Assembly (NCBI GenBank): GCA_022823665.1 | Contig: JAJEHN010000023.1 | Location: forward strand, 19,774 to 83,773 | Direction of reading: 5' to 3' | DNA length: 64,000 nucleotides | Source of the DNA: Thermoanaerobaculia bacterium | Lineage (GTDB): Bacteria; Acidobacteriota; Thermoanaerobaculia; Multivoradales; Multivoraceae | Shown here: positions 25,014 to 32,709 of the stretch, piece by piece | Layout: every line of letters begins with the position of its first letter | How positions within the stretch are numbered: position 1 is the first letter of the stretch | Notes under the pieces: model-generated | Seen by the model: the letters and a program-made list of their open reading frames with translations, nothing else | Told to the model about the DNA's origin: nothing | The model's database searches: none | Translations under genes and position numbers: made by a program

Positions 25014-25252
25014 CGCCGCACCGCGTCAGGTAGCGGCGGCCTGCCAGAAGAGGCGGGGCTCGAAATCCGCCTCGTTCACGACGAGGCTCACGGGACGACT
25101 TCCGGAGTGCACCGGCTCGCCATCCTGGACCGGCCAGGGCGTCACACAACCTGGACAAGACACGCAGCCGCCGACAGAATGCACTGGTCCAAACCGGCCA
25201 AACCGTCAAATCTCCTTGACTTCGGGCTCGTCGGCGGGGACGCCCTGCACGG

Positions 25253-25768
25253 GTGCCGCCGCTGCGCCCTCGCGAAGTGCATCCCCTGTTCCGCCATCCC
25301 TTTGCCGTCCGCTGCGGAATCGCGTTCCTCTTCGGCGTCATGGCCGCCGCCGCGGTGCCGGGCCAGTCGGTGGAGCGCGTCGTCGACGGCGACACGATCA
25401 TCGTCGAGGGCGTCGGCCGCGTCCGCCTGATCGGCGTCGACACGCCGGAGACCGTCCACCCGAACCGGCGGGTCGAGTTCTTCGGCAAGGAGGCCAGCGC
25501 CTTCACGAAGCGGCTGCTCGAGGGGAAGCGGGTGCGGCTCGAGTACGACCAGGAACGGCAGGATCGCTACGGCCGCACCCTGGCCTACGTCTACCTGGAG
25601 AACGGGACGTTCGTGAACGCCGAGATCATCCGCCGCGGCTACGGCCACGCCTACACGCGGTTCCCCTTCCGGCACATGGAAGCGTTCCGGCAGTTCGAGC
25701 GAGAGGCCCGGGACAACCGGAGAGGCCTGTGGGGCACCGCCGTCGGCGGCTCGAACCCACCGGACTGA
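25253..25768 (+). CDS. Thermonuclease-family (SNase) exported nuclease
   Basis: This 171-residue protein begins with a hydrophobic segment (CGIAFLFGVMAAAAVPGQ) that is probably a signal peptide. The staphylococcal-nuclease fold follows: VVDGDTIIVEG, RLIGVDTPETVHP (catalytic Arg, Asp, Glu) and RYGRTLAYVYLENG (second catalytic Arg). It should cut DNA or RNA with calcium, outside the cytoplasm. The GTG at 25253 is the furthest usable start, so the exact start is uncertain. It converges with the four-gene membrane system whose last stop codon directly abuts. Confidence 0.88.
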   Translation: MPPLRPREVHPLFRHPFAVRCGIAFLFGVMAAAAVPGQSVERVVDGDTIIVEGVGRVRLIGVDTPETVHPNRRVEFFGKEASAFTKRLLEGKRVRLEYDQERQDRYGRTLAYVYLENGTFVNAEIIRRGYGHAYTRFPFRHMEAFRQFEREARDNRRGLWGTAVGGSNPPD

Positions 25769-26536
25769 TCAGCGGGCGGAGCGAAGACCCGCCGGCAGGC
25801 CGCCGGTCGGATTGGCGTTCTTGTAGAAGCGCGACTCCAGTACGCGCATGCGCCGTTTGTAGAGGTCCTTCTGATCGGCGGCAATGCGATCGAACGCCCG
25901 GACGAAGAAGCGGCACTTCCTCTCGACGCTCCAGTCGTAGACGGAGCGGGTCTGGCGCAGAAACTGGGTTTCGGTAAGCAACCGGCCCGTCCGGACCGAC
26001 CCGGTCGGAAGCTGGCTCCGTTCCGCCTCGTGCTCGGGAGCACGGGCCATCGCCAGAACGAAACCGCCGGGCGCCAGCGCGACATCGAAGAGGTAGGCGA
26101 CCGTGCCGTCGCGGTCGTACCAGCAGCTCGGATGATCCAGCCCACCGCCGCCCCGGGCCACCGCCTGGGCCTCCAGCCTTTCGATCCGTTCCCGGGCTTG
26201 ACTGAGCTGCTCGACAAGCACAGCCGGTTCCACATCGGCCGCCTCCGTCTCACGGACAAGTTCGCGCCAGTTGTCGGCATCCCGGCGCTCGTCCACCCGC
26301 TCGCGCAAGACCGCCCCGAGCGCCACGGGGTCCCTGGGAAGAGCCTCGTCCTCGAACAGGGTCTCGATCTGCTCGTAGTCGGCCAGTTTCCGTTCGGCGT
26401 CCTCTCGCCTGTCCGCCTCGCGCGCCAGCAGCGCGGCCAGCGCGAGCAGCAGCACGAAGATGATCAGGATGGCGATCTCGGCCATCGTCAGGCCGAGGAC
26501 GAGGCCGCGCGGGAACGTACGCCCGCGGTCAGTCAC
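25769..26536 (-). CDS. MotB/ZorB-like single-helix coiled-coil protein (system gene 4)
   Basis: The 255-residue protein has one membrane helix (about 14-37, LTMAEIAILIIFVLLLALAA) with a lone acidic residue, Glu20, near its start. A coiled coil follows (about 40-125), then a conserved-looking alpha/beta domain. This domain begins HPSCWYDRDGTVAYLFDVAL (about 135-154) and ends with CRFFVRAFDR and YKRRMRVLESRFYKN. The acid at the mouth of the helix recalls the proton-carrying Asp of MotB, but there is no OmpA-type peptidoglycan domain. The GTG start overlaps the stop of the MotA-like gene (GTGA). Function unknown; a stator-like partner is my inference. Confidence 0.7.
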   Translation of the reverse strand: MTDRGRTFPRGLVLGLTMAEIAILIIFVLLLALAALLAREADRREDAERKLADYEQIETLFEDEALPRDPVALGAVLRERVDERRDADNWRELVRETEAADVEPAVLVEQLSQARERIERLEAQAVARGGGGLDHPSCWYDRDGTVAYLFDVALAPGGFVLAMARAPEHEAERSQLPTGSVRTGRLLTETQFLRQTRSVYDWSVERKCRFFVRAFDRIAADQKDLYKRRMRVLESRFYKNANPTGGLPAGLRSAR

Positions 26537-27741
26537 CAGGGACTCCAGCCCTGCTGTCTTCGCTCGACGGCGCGTCTCCGGTCGCTCTCCTCCGCCACCT
26601 CGTCCAGTCTCCCGGCCATTCGCAGCAGCGACCGGTTCATCGCTTCGATCCGCTCCGGCGCGTCGTGCAACTGCCGCCGCGCCGCCTCGAGTTCGCCCGC
26701 CACCGTCCGCGTTCCCTCGCTGTACCGGTCGATGTCCGCCCGGAGCGACACGAGCGCCTCGGTGGCGTTACGAAAGCCGTTCGCCGCCCGCGCGTTCGCC
26801 TGCGAGAAGCGGCGGTTCTCTTCCAGGATCTCTGCCAGCCGGGCCACGGCACCCTGGTTCTGCTCCATGACCCGTAGCTGACCGGCTTCCAACCGACGGA
26901 GCCCCTCCGCGACGGAAAGGAACTCGCGGGCCAGCCCCCGGAACTGCTCCGACGTCGGCTCGATCAGTTCGTCGATGAACTCCCGCCGGAAGTCGACGGA
27001 GCGGAAGTGTGCGAGCAGTTGCTGAAGGGAGTCGCTCACATCCCGCGACTCGGAGACGAATCGTTCCCGCTGAGCCTGGATGTCGCGGAGCGCCCCGGCC
27101 GCGGCTTGGTCGACCTCGCCGACCCGTTGCCCGAGCGCCCCGAACCGGGCGGCGCCGCCCTCCAGGTGTTCGAGTTGCCGTTCCAGTGCGGCGCCCGCGG
27201 CGGCCACGCCCCGATCGAGCTGCTCGAACACCCGCCTGGCTTCCACGCGGAACTGCTGGAACTCGTCGATCGAGTACTCCATCTCGGCCCGCAGGCGGCG
27301 GTTCACTCGCGCCAGATCCTCGCGCGCCCTCGCTTCCGCCTCGTCGTCGTCCTGCGGCTGGTTCAGGAGGATGCGTCCGGCGAGGCCGAGGATCGTGCTG
27401 GTCAGCGCCAGACCGAAGTTCGTGATGATTGCACTCGTCGCTCCATCGGTGTTGAACTGGTACAGCGAGATGGCGAGCGAGATCAGGGTGTAGAGGAAGC
27501 CCAGGTAGTAGAAGTTGTCGCCCGCGAAGTCGTACTTCGGCCGCAGGTCCGGCCAGTCCACCAGCAGCAGGGCGTAGCTCCCCATCAGGACGACCGGCAG
27601 CAGCACGGCGAGCAGCGGGCTGGCCGTCAGCGACTTCATCAGCAGGATGAGGAAGCCCCCGCCGACGAAGAACGCCAGAAACGGCCCGCGGCCGCTCCGC
27701 GGCCCGGCGTCCCTCGACCGCCGCCGCGACACGGCCGGCAT
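26533..27741 (-). CDS. MotA/TolQ/ExbB-like channel protein with long coiled coil (system gene 3)
   Basis: The ATG at 27741 overlaps the preceding stop (TGATG), giving 402 residues. Four membrane helices are predicted (about 20-37, 42-61, 77-95 and 103-125). The last, TNFGLALTSTILGLAGRILL, resembles the proton-channel helix of MotA/TolQ/ExbB and ZorA proteins (alternating small, Thr and Gly residues). From about 130 to 395 the protein is charged and helical, with many Glu, Arg and Gln heptads (EDLARVNRRLRAEMEYSIDE), so it is a long cytoplasmic coiled coil. ZorA of the Zorya system has a similar plan, but no Zorya effector gene is here. Function unknown. Confidence 0.72.
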   Translation of the reverse strand: MPAVSRRRSRDAGPRSGRGPFLAFFVGGGFLILLMKSLTASPLLAVLLPVVLMGSYALLLVDWPDLRPKYDFAGDNFYYLGFLYTLISLAISLYQFNTDGATSAIITNFGLALTSTILGLAGRILLNQPQDDDEAEARAREDLARVNRRLRAEMEYSIDEFQQFRVEARRVFEQLDRGVAAAGAALERQLEHLEGGAARFGALGQRVGEVDQAAAGALRDIQAQRERFVSESRDVSDSLQQLLAHFRSVDFRREFIDELIEPTSEQFRGLAREFLSVAEGLRRLEAGQLRVMEQNQGAVARLAEILEENRRFSQANARAANGFRNATEALVSLRADIDRYSEGTRTVAGELEAARRQLHDAPERIEAMNRSLLRMAGRLDEVAEESDRRRAVERRQQGWSPW

Positions 27742-28580
27742 CAGTTGACGCCGTCGATCCGCGCAACCCGATTCAGGGTGCCGCCCTGCTCTTCGATCCA
27801 CCGCTGCCAGAAGTCGATCAGGCCGCGGGTGCCGTCCAGGCGCCGGTGGGCGGTCCGCTGCACGAACAGGACCTCGACCGCGGTTCCGCGAAGGTCCGTT
27901 CCCAGCGCGTCGGCGCCGGCCGTCGCGGCGAAGGCCTCGTAGTCGACCGCCTGGCGGAAGAAGGAGAGGTTGCGCGTGTTCTGCATCAGGTCGGAGACCA
28001 GGATCAGACGCTTCGGAAGACCCGCGTACTCGTGCCGGCCGAGAACGGAGACCGCCACGCTCTGAACGCTCTCCATCAGCGGCGAAGTCGACGCCGGCTC
28101 CCGGCCCAGCAGCTCGGCGAAGAGCTCCTCGAGCGGCCGCTCGAACCGTTCTTCCAGGCGTCGCCGGATCAACCGCGGGTTCTCCGTCCACTCGCTGGCC
28201 TCGTCCGGATCGCCCGGATGGCAGACCGAAAGCAGCGGACTGCCGATCTCGTTCCCCACCGGCTTCGCCTCATATGCCAGGACCATCTCGTCTTCCCGGC
28301 TGTCGGCGACGTACTCGTCGAGGTGCGCAAGCACGTCGGCGCGGCTGATTGCGCCGACCTGGTCCGTGACATCGATCAGGATCGCGGTCAGGGCCGCGGG
28401 GCCGGCCTCCGGACAACCCGTCTCGGGGTCGCGGTCCGGAGGCCCCGGGGAGAAGATCGTGAAGCGGGCGCCGACGACCAGCAGCACGAGCGCGACGACG
28501 GCGAGACCCCCGCCGATGGCCAGATCCCGAGCCGACAGGTCGCCCCGCCGCGAACGGCGGCGCCGTCTACGAGGCGCCAT
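27741..28580 (-). CDS. Membrane-anchored VWA-like protein (system gene 2)
   Basis: This 279-residue protein starts with an extremely arginine-rich stretch (MAPRRRRRRSRRGD) and one membrane helix (about 21-42), which places the remainder outside the cytoplasm. The outer part looks like a von Willebrand A-type fold: a first strand with LTAILIDVTDQVG (acidic metal-site-like motif), a second with KRLILVSDLMQNT, and a third with TAVEVLFVQRT. FWQRWIEEQGGTLNRV closes the domain. I recall relatives of this type as uncharacterised proteins in many bacteria. The ATG overlaps the preceding gene by 14 bases and its stop overlaps the next start. Confidence 0.7.
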   Translation of the reverse strand: MAPRRRRRRSRRGDLSARDLAIGGGLAVVALVLLVVGARFTIFSPGPPDRDPETGCPEAGPAALTAILIDVTDQVGAISRADVLAHLDEYVADSREDEMVLAYEAKPVGNEIGSPLLSVCHPGDPDEASEWTENPRLIRRRLEERFERPLEELFAELLGREPASTSPLMESVQSVAVSVLGRHEYAGLPKRLILVSDLMQNTRNLSFFRQAVDYEAFAATAGADALGTDLRGTAVEVLFVQRTAHRRLDGTRGLIDFWQRWIEEQGGTLNRVARIDGVN

Positions 28581-29952
28581 CTGCGGGAACGGGTTCGGCC
28601 GGGCTACCGCGAGACGTCGAGCCCTCGAGGTCCAGGCGCACCTGGGTCTGTTCCCACTCCGCGTGTACGCGGAGCAGCGCCGATTCGTACTGGTCGTTCA
28701 ACCCGTCCAGGTCCACATCCTCGACCGCGCCCGGCTCGCGGCGCCGCCGGTGCGGCGCCGGCGGGTCCATGGTCCACGGCCTGCCATACGACGCCGGCGT
28801 GCCCCGGTCGAAGCGCACCGAGCGGTTCGCCTCGCGGTACTCCTCGATCAGCATCGTCCCGAAGCGCTGCAACTGCTCGACGTGGGAGTCGAACGCGGCC
28901 AGGAGCTTCGCTTCGCTTTCGACCGCGCGCCGGCGTTCGACGGGCTGGCTCTTCGCCTGGTGCGCCGTGCGCCGGATCGCGTCCAGGCCGTCTTCGCGGA
29001 TCGTGCGCAACTGCTCGACGATGTCCTGCCAGTGATCGTCGTAGTCGGCTCGCGCCTCCTCCATCTTGCGGTGCTTGCGGGAGTACCCCGGATAGGAGTC
29101 ACCGAAGAGCTTGCGGCCGTCGAAGAACGCAACGCCCGAGAAGAAGAAGCCGAGCACGAACAGCAGCCACGACTCCGCGTCCTGCAGTCCCAGCGGCGAC
29201 GCCTGGAATCGGCTGAGCGCCTCGGCGCCGATGTTCTCGCTCAGATCGGCTGAAGCATCGCGGAAGTGCGCGAGTCCGAGGTTGAGCACGAGCGCAGTGC
29301 AGAGCCAGCCAAGGATGGCGAGGACGCCCACAGCCTTCAACAGCAGGCCGATGTGGCTCACGTAGCGGCTGACGGGGCCGAAGAAGAGAGCGGGCAACAC
29401 GAGGTTCACGACGCTGAAACCGAGCGCCAGACCCCAGCCGCCGACCAGCCCGCCCTCGCTGCCGACGGCCAGAAAGGCGCCGTTCAGGCCGCTCTCGATC
29501 GCGAACAGGAGAACCACGAGCCCGATCAGGATCGCCGTCGTGCGCGGACTCACATAGTCCGGCTCGCGGTCCAGTCCGTTGCGATGCTTGAAGTCGAAGA
29601 AGTCGCGGCGCTTGCGTTCGAACTCGTGCAGGCTCGCCTTGAGCGCCTGCAGTTCGCTCTGTTCGACCTCCCGAAATTCGGTCGCCGCCTTTCGCGCCGA
29701 AGACTCCAGGTCTCCCGCGAGCACCGCCTGGTCCAGCTGATCCAGGTGGCCGTCCACCTGTTCGAGCTGCGCATCGCGGATCCTCACCGCATCGTTCTTC
29801 TTCGCCTCGATGAACTCCTCGATCTCCGCCTGAGACGGATCCTCGGCCGCTTCGAGCGGCGGCATGCCCTGTTCGCCGGCCCGCCGGCCGAGCAGCGCCG
29901 GCTCGATCTCGCCTCGAAGTTGTTCGATCGACAGTTCCGGGAAGATGCTCAT
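28567..29952 (-). CDS. Four-helix membrane protein with coiled coils on both sides (system gene 1)
   Basis: The 461-residue protein has a charged helical N-terminal region (about 35-125). Four membrane helices follow (about 138-160, 170-193, 201-226 and 261-280), then a second charged helical region (about 290-380) and an acidic Pro-rich tail. No enzyme motif is visible; SGVAFFDGRKLFGDSYPGYSRK-like residues after the fourth helix look conserved in style. It opens a four-gene run whose ends all overlap (14, 1 and 4 bases). It follows the quinoprotein gene by 54 bases, so it could be read from that promoter or from its own. I do not recognise the family. Confidence 0.68.
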   Translation of the reverse strand: MSIFPELSIEQLRGEIEPALLGRRAGEQGMPPLEAAEDPSQAEIEEFIEAKKNDAVRIRDAQLEQVDGHLDQLDQAVLAGDLESSARKAATEFREVEQSELQALKASLHEFERKRRDFFDFKHRNGLDREPDYVSPRTTAILIGLVVLLFAIESGLNGAFLAVGSEGGLVGGWGLALGFSVVNLVLPALFFGPVSRYVSHIGLLLKAVGVLAILGWLCTALVLNLGLAHFRDASADLSENIGAEALSRFQASPLGLQDAESWLLFVLGFFFSGVAFFDGRKLFGDSYPGYSRKHRKMEEARADYDDHWQDIVEQLRTIREDGLDAIRRTAHQAKSQPVERRRAVESEAKLLAAFDSHVEQLQRFGTMLIEEYREANRSVRFDRGTPASYGRPWTMDPPAPHRRRREPGAVEDVDLDGLNDQYESALLRVHAEWEQTQVRLDLEGSTSRGSPAEPVPADGAS

Positions 29953-30006
29953 TGCCGATTCTCGGTGGACCTGGGTTCTCCCGGCAGAACACCCGGCGGT
30001 CGGTTT

Positions 30007-31626
30007 CTACTCCGGCTCCGGCAAAGCGAACGTGAACAGCGCCCGGCCGGCGGCAATCGTCACGTGCTGCTGCCCGCCCGCCTCGTAGCTGATCGGCGCG
30101 GCGAAGACGTTGCCGCCCAGGCGGCGGTGCCAGAGCTCCTCGCCGCTTTCGGCGTCGAGGGCGTAGAAGATGCCGGCCACGCTGCCCCCGAACACCAGGC
30201 CGCCCTTCGTGGCGAGCAGACCCGAGGTGGACCGGGGCTGCACCTGGTACTCCCACACGCGGTCCCCGGTCAGCGGATCGAGCGCCCGCACGGCGCTGAC
30301 GTACTGGTCGCCGGGCCCGGCCGGCTTGCCGTAGCCGCCGACGAAGAGTTCGCCCTCCTCGTACTCGGCCTCGGCCATGTAGTAGAGCATCTCCGCGTCG
30401 TAGGCCTGGATGTAGAAGAGGCCGGTGTCGGGGCTGTATGTGGGCGAGAACCAGTTGGCCGCCCCGCCGATCGTCGGCGCGACGAGAGTTCCTTCCTCGC
30501 TGGGGAACATGTTCGGCACCCGGATCGGGCGGCCGGTCTCCTGGTCGATTCCCTCGGCCCAGGTCTGCCGGGCGAACTCGCGCGCGAACAGGAACTCGCC
30601 GGTCTCGCGGTCCAGCAGGTAGAAGAAGGCGTTCCGGTTGGCGAAGGCCATCAGCTTGCGCTGCTCGCCCTGGTACTCCGCGTCGAACAGGATCGGCACC
30701 TGGCAGGCGTCCCAGTCGTGGACGTCGTGCGGCGTGAACTGGAAGGTCCAGACGATCTCGCCCGTATCGGGCCGGATCGCCAGCACGGAATCCGAGTGCA
30801 GGTTGTCGCCCTCGCGGACCTCGCCGTTCCAGTCCGGCCCCGGATTGCCGGTGCCCCAGTAGAGCAGGTCGAGGTCGGGGTCGTAGGAGCCCGTCATCCA
30901 GGTCGGCGCGCCGCCCGTCTTCCAGGAGTCGCCCTCCCAGGTCTCGTTGCCCGGCTCGCCCGGTCCGGGAATCGTGTAGGTGCGCCAGCGGAGTTCGCCG
31001 CTGTCCGCGTCGTAGGCGTCGAGGAAGCCCCGGATGCCGTACTCGCCGCCGCCGATCCCGGTGATCACGAGGTCGCGGATGATCATCGGCGCCGCCGTGA
31101 TCGAGTGCCCGGAGCGCGGGCTGCCAACCGCCGTGTTCCAGATCGTGGCGCCCGTCTTCGCGTCCAGGGACACCAGGCGGCCGTCGATCGTCCCCATGTA
31201 GAGCCGCTCGCCATGAACCGCGACCCCCCGGTTCTGCTTGCCGCAGCAGAGGGCAAGCTGATCCGGCAGCTCATGAACGTAGGACCAGTACCGCTGGCCG
31301 GTGCGCGCGTCGAGTGCGATGACGACGTTGTCCGCCGTCGTCGCGTACATCACCTCGTCGATCACCAGCGGCGTCGTCTCGACGCGCCCGAGGGTGGGAA
31401 GCTGACGAACCCAGCGAAGCTGAAGATCCGCAGCGTTAGAACGGTCGATCTCGTCGAGGCGGCTGAAGCGCTGGCTGTTGAACTGGCCCGAATACATGAG
31501 CCAGTTGCCCGGCTCGTCGGCCGCCGCCAGCAGCCGTTCGTAGGACACGCCGCCCTGGGCGGAGACGCCAGCGGCCGCGAGCAGGAGGGACGCGGCGAGA
31601 ACCGCGGTCTTCGTTCCGTTCGTCAT
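30007..31626 (-). CDS. PQQ-dependent alcohol dehydrogenase-like quinoprotein
   Basis: This 539-residue exported quinoprotein has a signal peptide ending GVSAQG and an eight-bladed propeller with repeated LDAxTG motifs. It has the adjacent Cys pair (LALCCGKQNRG) that stacks on PQQ in alcohol dehydrogenases. HDVHDWDACQVP provides the likely catalytic Asp, and NPGPDWNGEVREGDN is typical of the family. It should oxidise an alcohol in the periplasm and pass electrons to a cytochrome c. The likely acceptor is encoded two bases upstream (diheme cytochrome). The ATG at 31626 fits the signal peptide. Confidence 0.92.
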   Translation of the reverse strand: MTNGTKTAVLAASLLLAAAGVSAQGGVSYERLLAAADEPGNWLMYSGQFNSQRFSRLDEIDRSNAADLQLRWVRQLPTLGRVETTPLVIDEVMYATTADNVVIALDARTGQRYWSYVHELPDQLALCCGKQNRGVAVHGERLYMGTIDGRLVSLDAKTGATIWNTAVGSPRSGHSITAAPMIIRDLVITGIGGGEYGIRGFLDAYDADSGELRWRTYTIPGPGEPGNETWEGDSWKTGGAPTWMTGSYDPDLDLLYWGTGNPGPDWNGEVREGDNLHSDSVLAIRPDTGEIVWTFQFTPHDVHDWDACQVPILFDAEYQGEQRKLMAFANRNAFFYLLDRETGEFLFAREFARQTWAEGIDQETGRPIRVPNMFPSEEGTLVAPTIGGAANWFSPTYSPDTGLFYIQAYDAEMLYYMAEAEYEEGELFVGGYGKPAGPGDQYVSAVRALDPLTGDRVWEYQVQPRSTSGLLATKGGLVFGGSVAGIFYALDAESGEELWHRRLGGNVFAAPISYEAGGQQHVTIAAGRALFTFALPEPE

Positions 31627-31628
31627 CT

Positions 31629-32534
31629 TCACTCCGGCCTGAGCGAGTAGAGGAAAGCGACCAGGTCGTCCAGATCGCCGCCGCGGAAGAAGCTGCCGAG
31701 CGGCGGCATCAACGACTCTTCCGGCTTGTCGATCGCCGCAAGGTCCGTCTTCTGGAAGGACCGGAGGTTCTCGAACTCGTCGAAGATCTGGATCGAGTAG
31801 CGATCCTCGTTGCGCAGCACGCCGCGCACGGTGGCGCCACTCTCCGTCCTGACCTCGACCGTCCTGTAGCCCCCGTCGATCGACTCCGCGGGCTCCACGA
31901 TCGAAGCGCGGATGTGGTCGGGCGAGCGCCGCCAGCCCAGATCGCTGAGGTCGGGTCCGAGCCGGCCGCCCGAGCCGTTCAGTCGATGGCAATCGGAGCA
32001 GGAGCCGCGGCTTCTGTACAGCATCCCGCCGCGTCGGGGATCACCCGGCACCTCTTCCTCGCCGCCGCCCCGGCTGAGCGAGCGCACGTAGGACACGACC
32101 TGCCAGATCGACCTGTCCGGCTGGTAGATGCCGCCCATGCCGCTGTTCGGGATCCCGGTCAGGATGTTTCGGAACAGCGCGGCGTCGCTGCTGCCGTGGC
32201 GGAACACGCCGCGCGTGAGGTCCGGTCCGTCGCCGCCGGTGCCGTCCGCGCCGTGGCAGAGCGAGCAACTCCGCCGGAACACCCTGGCGCCGGCCTCGAC
32301 GTCAGCCTCGGTGGTGTGGGGATTCTCCTGGACGCGGTCCTGGAGCGCCTTGGAGAGCACATTCTGGGCGGCGACCGGGTGGCCCCACAACATGACGGAA
32401 GCCAGGAGAGCTGACGCCGCGAAGAAAGACACCCGCAAGCGGGCGTCAACAGCGCCCTTCAGACATCGGTCGAACGGACATCGCCGGAGCCGTGATTCGG
32501 CGCTCCTGGACGGTGTCGATTCGACCGGAAACAT
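31629..32534 (-). CDS. Exported diheme cytochrome c, Planctomycete/Verrucomicrobia-type haem domain
   Basis: The protein has an N-terminal membrane/signal segment (SFFAASALLASVMLWGHPVAAQ) and two c-haem sites, CSLCHG and CSDCHR. It ends with a domain like that in Pirellula-type haem proteins (GATVRGVLRNEDRYSIQIFD, RSFQKTDLAAI). It is probably the electron acceptor of the quinoprotein encoded two bases downstream. The start is uncertain. The ATG at 32534 leaves 37 residues before the signal, while a TTG at 32438 would start directly at the signal peptide; neither has a good ribosome site. Confidence 0.85.
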   Translation of the reverse strand: MFPVESTPSRSAESRLRRCPFDRCLKGAVDARLRVSFFAASALLASVMLWGHPVAAQNVLSKALQDRVQENPHTTEADVEAGARVFRRSCSLCHGADGTGGDGPDLTRGVFRHGSSDAALFRNILTGIPNSGMGGIYQPDRSIWQVVSYVRSLSRGGGEEEVPGDPRRGGMLYRSRGSCSDCHRLNGSGGRLGPDLSDLGWRRSPDHIRASIVEPAESIDGGYRTVEVRTESGATVRGVLRNEDRYSIQIFDEFENLRSFQKTDLAAIDKPEESLMPPLGSFFRGGDLDDLVAFLYSLRPE

Positions 32535-32709
32535 GGCGATGAGCGTAGCACCCGGACCATCGCGCAGGACGAAACCCCGGGGACCGGAGCACCGTATAGT
32601 CCGGTACTGTGCAGGCCATATCGGACGCGCCGGCGCTCCAAGTCGTAGACGCATCCGGCATCCGCAAGGTTGCATGAGCCTCCCTCATCCGACTCACAAG
32701 GACACGAAC

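Noticed and set aside
25047..25070. T-arm-like stretch (GGCTCGAAATCC flanked by complementary bases)
   Set aside because: The loop has eight instead of seven bases, and no anticodon arm or acceptor stem can be built around it.
25026..25145. A 39-codon minus-strand frame (starting near GTG at 25145, reading ...SLVVNEADFEPRLFW...)
   Set aside because: The composition is protein-like, but it is very short, has no ribosome site and matches nothing I know. It may be a gene remnant; I cannot support it.
28581..29950. Long plus-strand frames opposite the four-helix membrane protein
   Set aside because: They have no ribosome site, no motif and an Arg/Val-rich shadow composition; the minus-strand frame has consistent helices and coiled coils.
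25769..29952. A complete Zorya defence system
   Set aside because: The channel and single-helix proteins recall ZorA and ZorB, but no ZorC, no SNF2/nuclease ZorD and no OmpA-type domain are present.
29973..29990. Weak hairpin (GTTCT / AGAAC) between the quinoprotein and the four-gene system
   Set aside because: Only five base pairs plus a bulge and no T-run; not enough to call a terminator separating the two transcription units.
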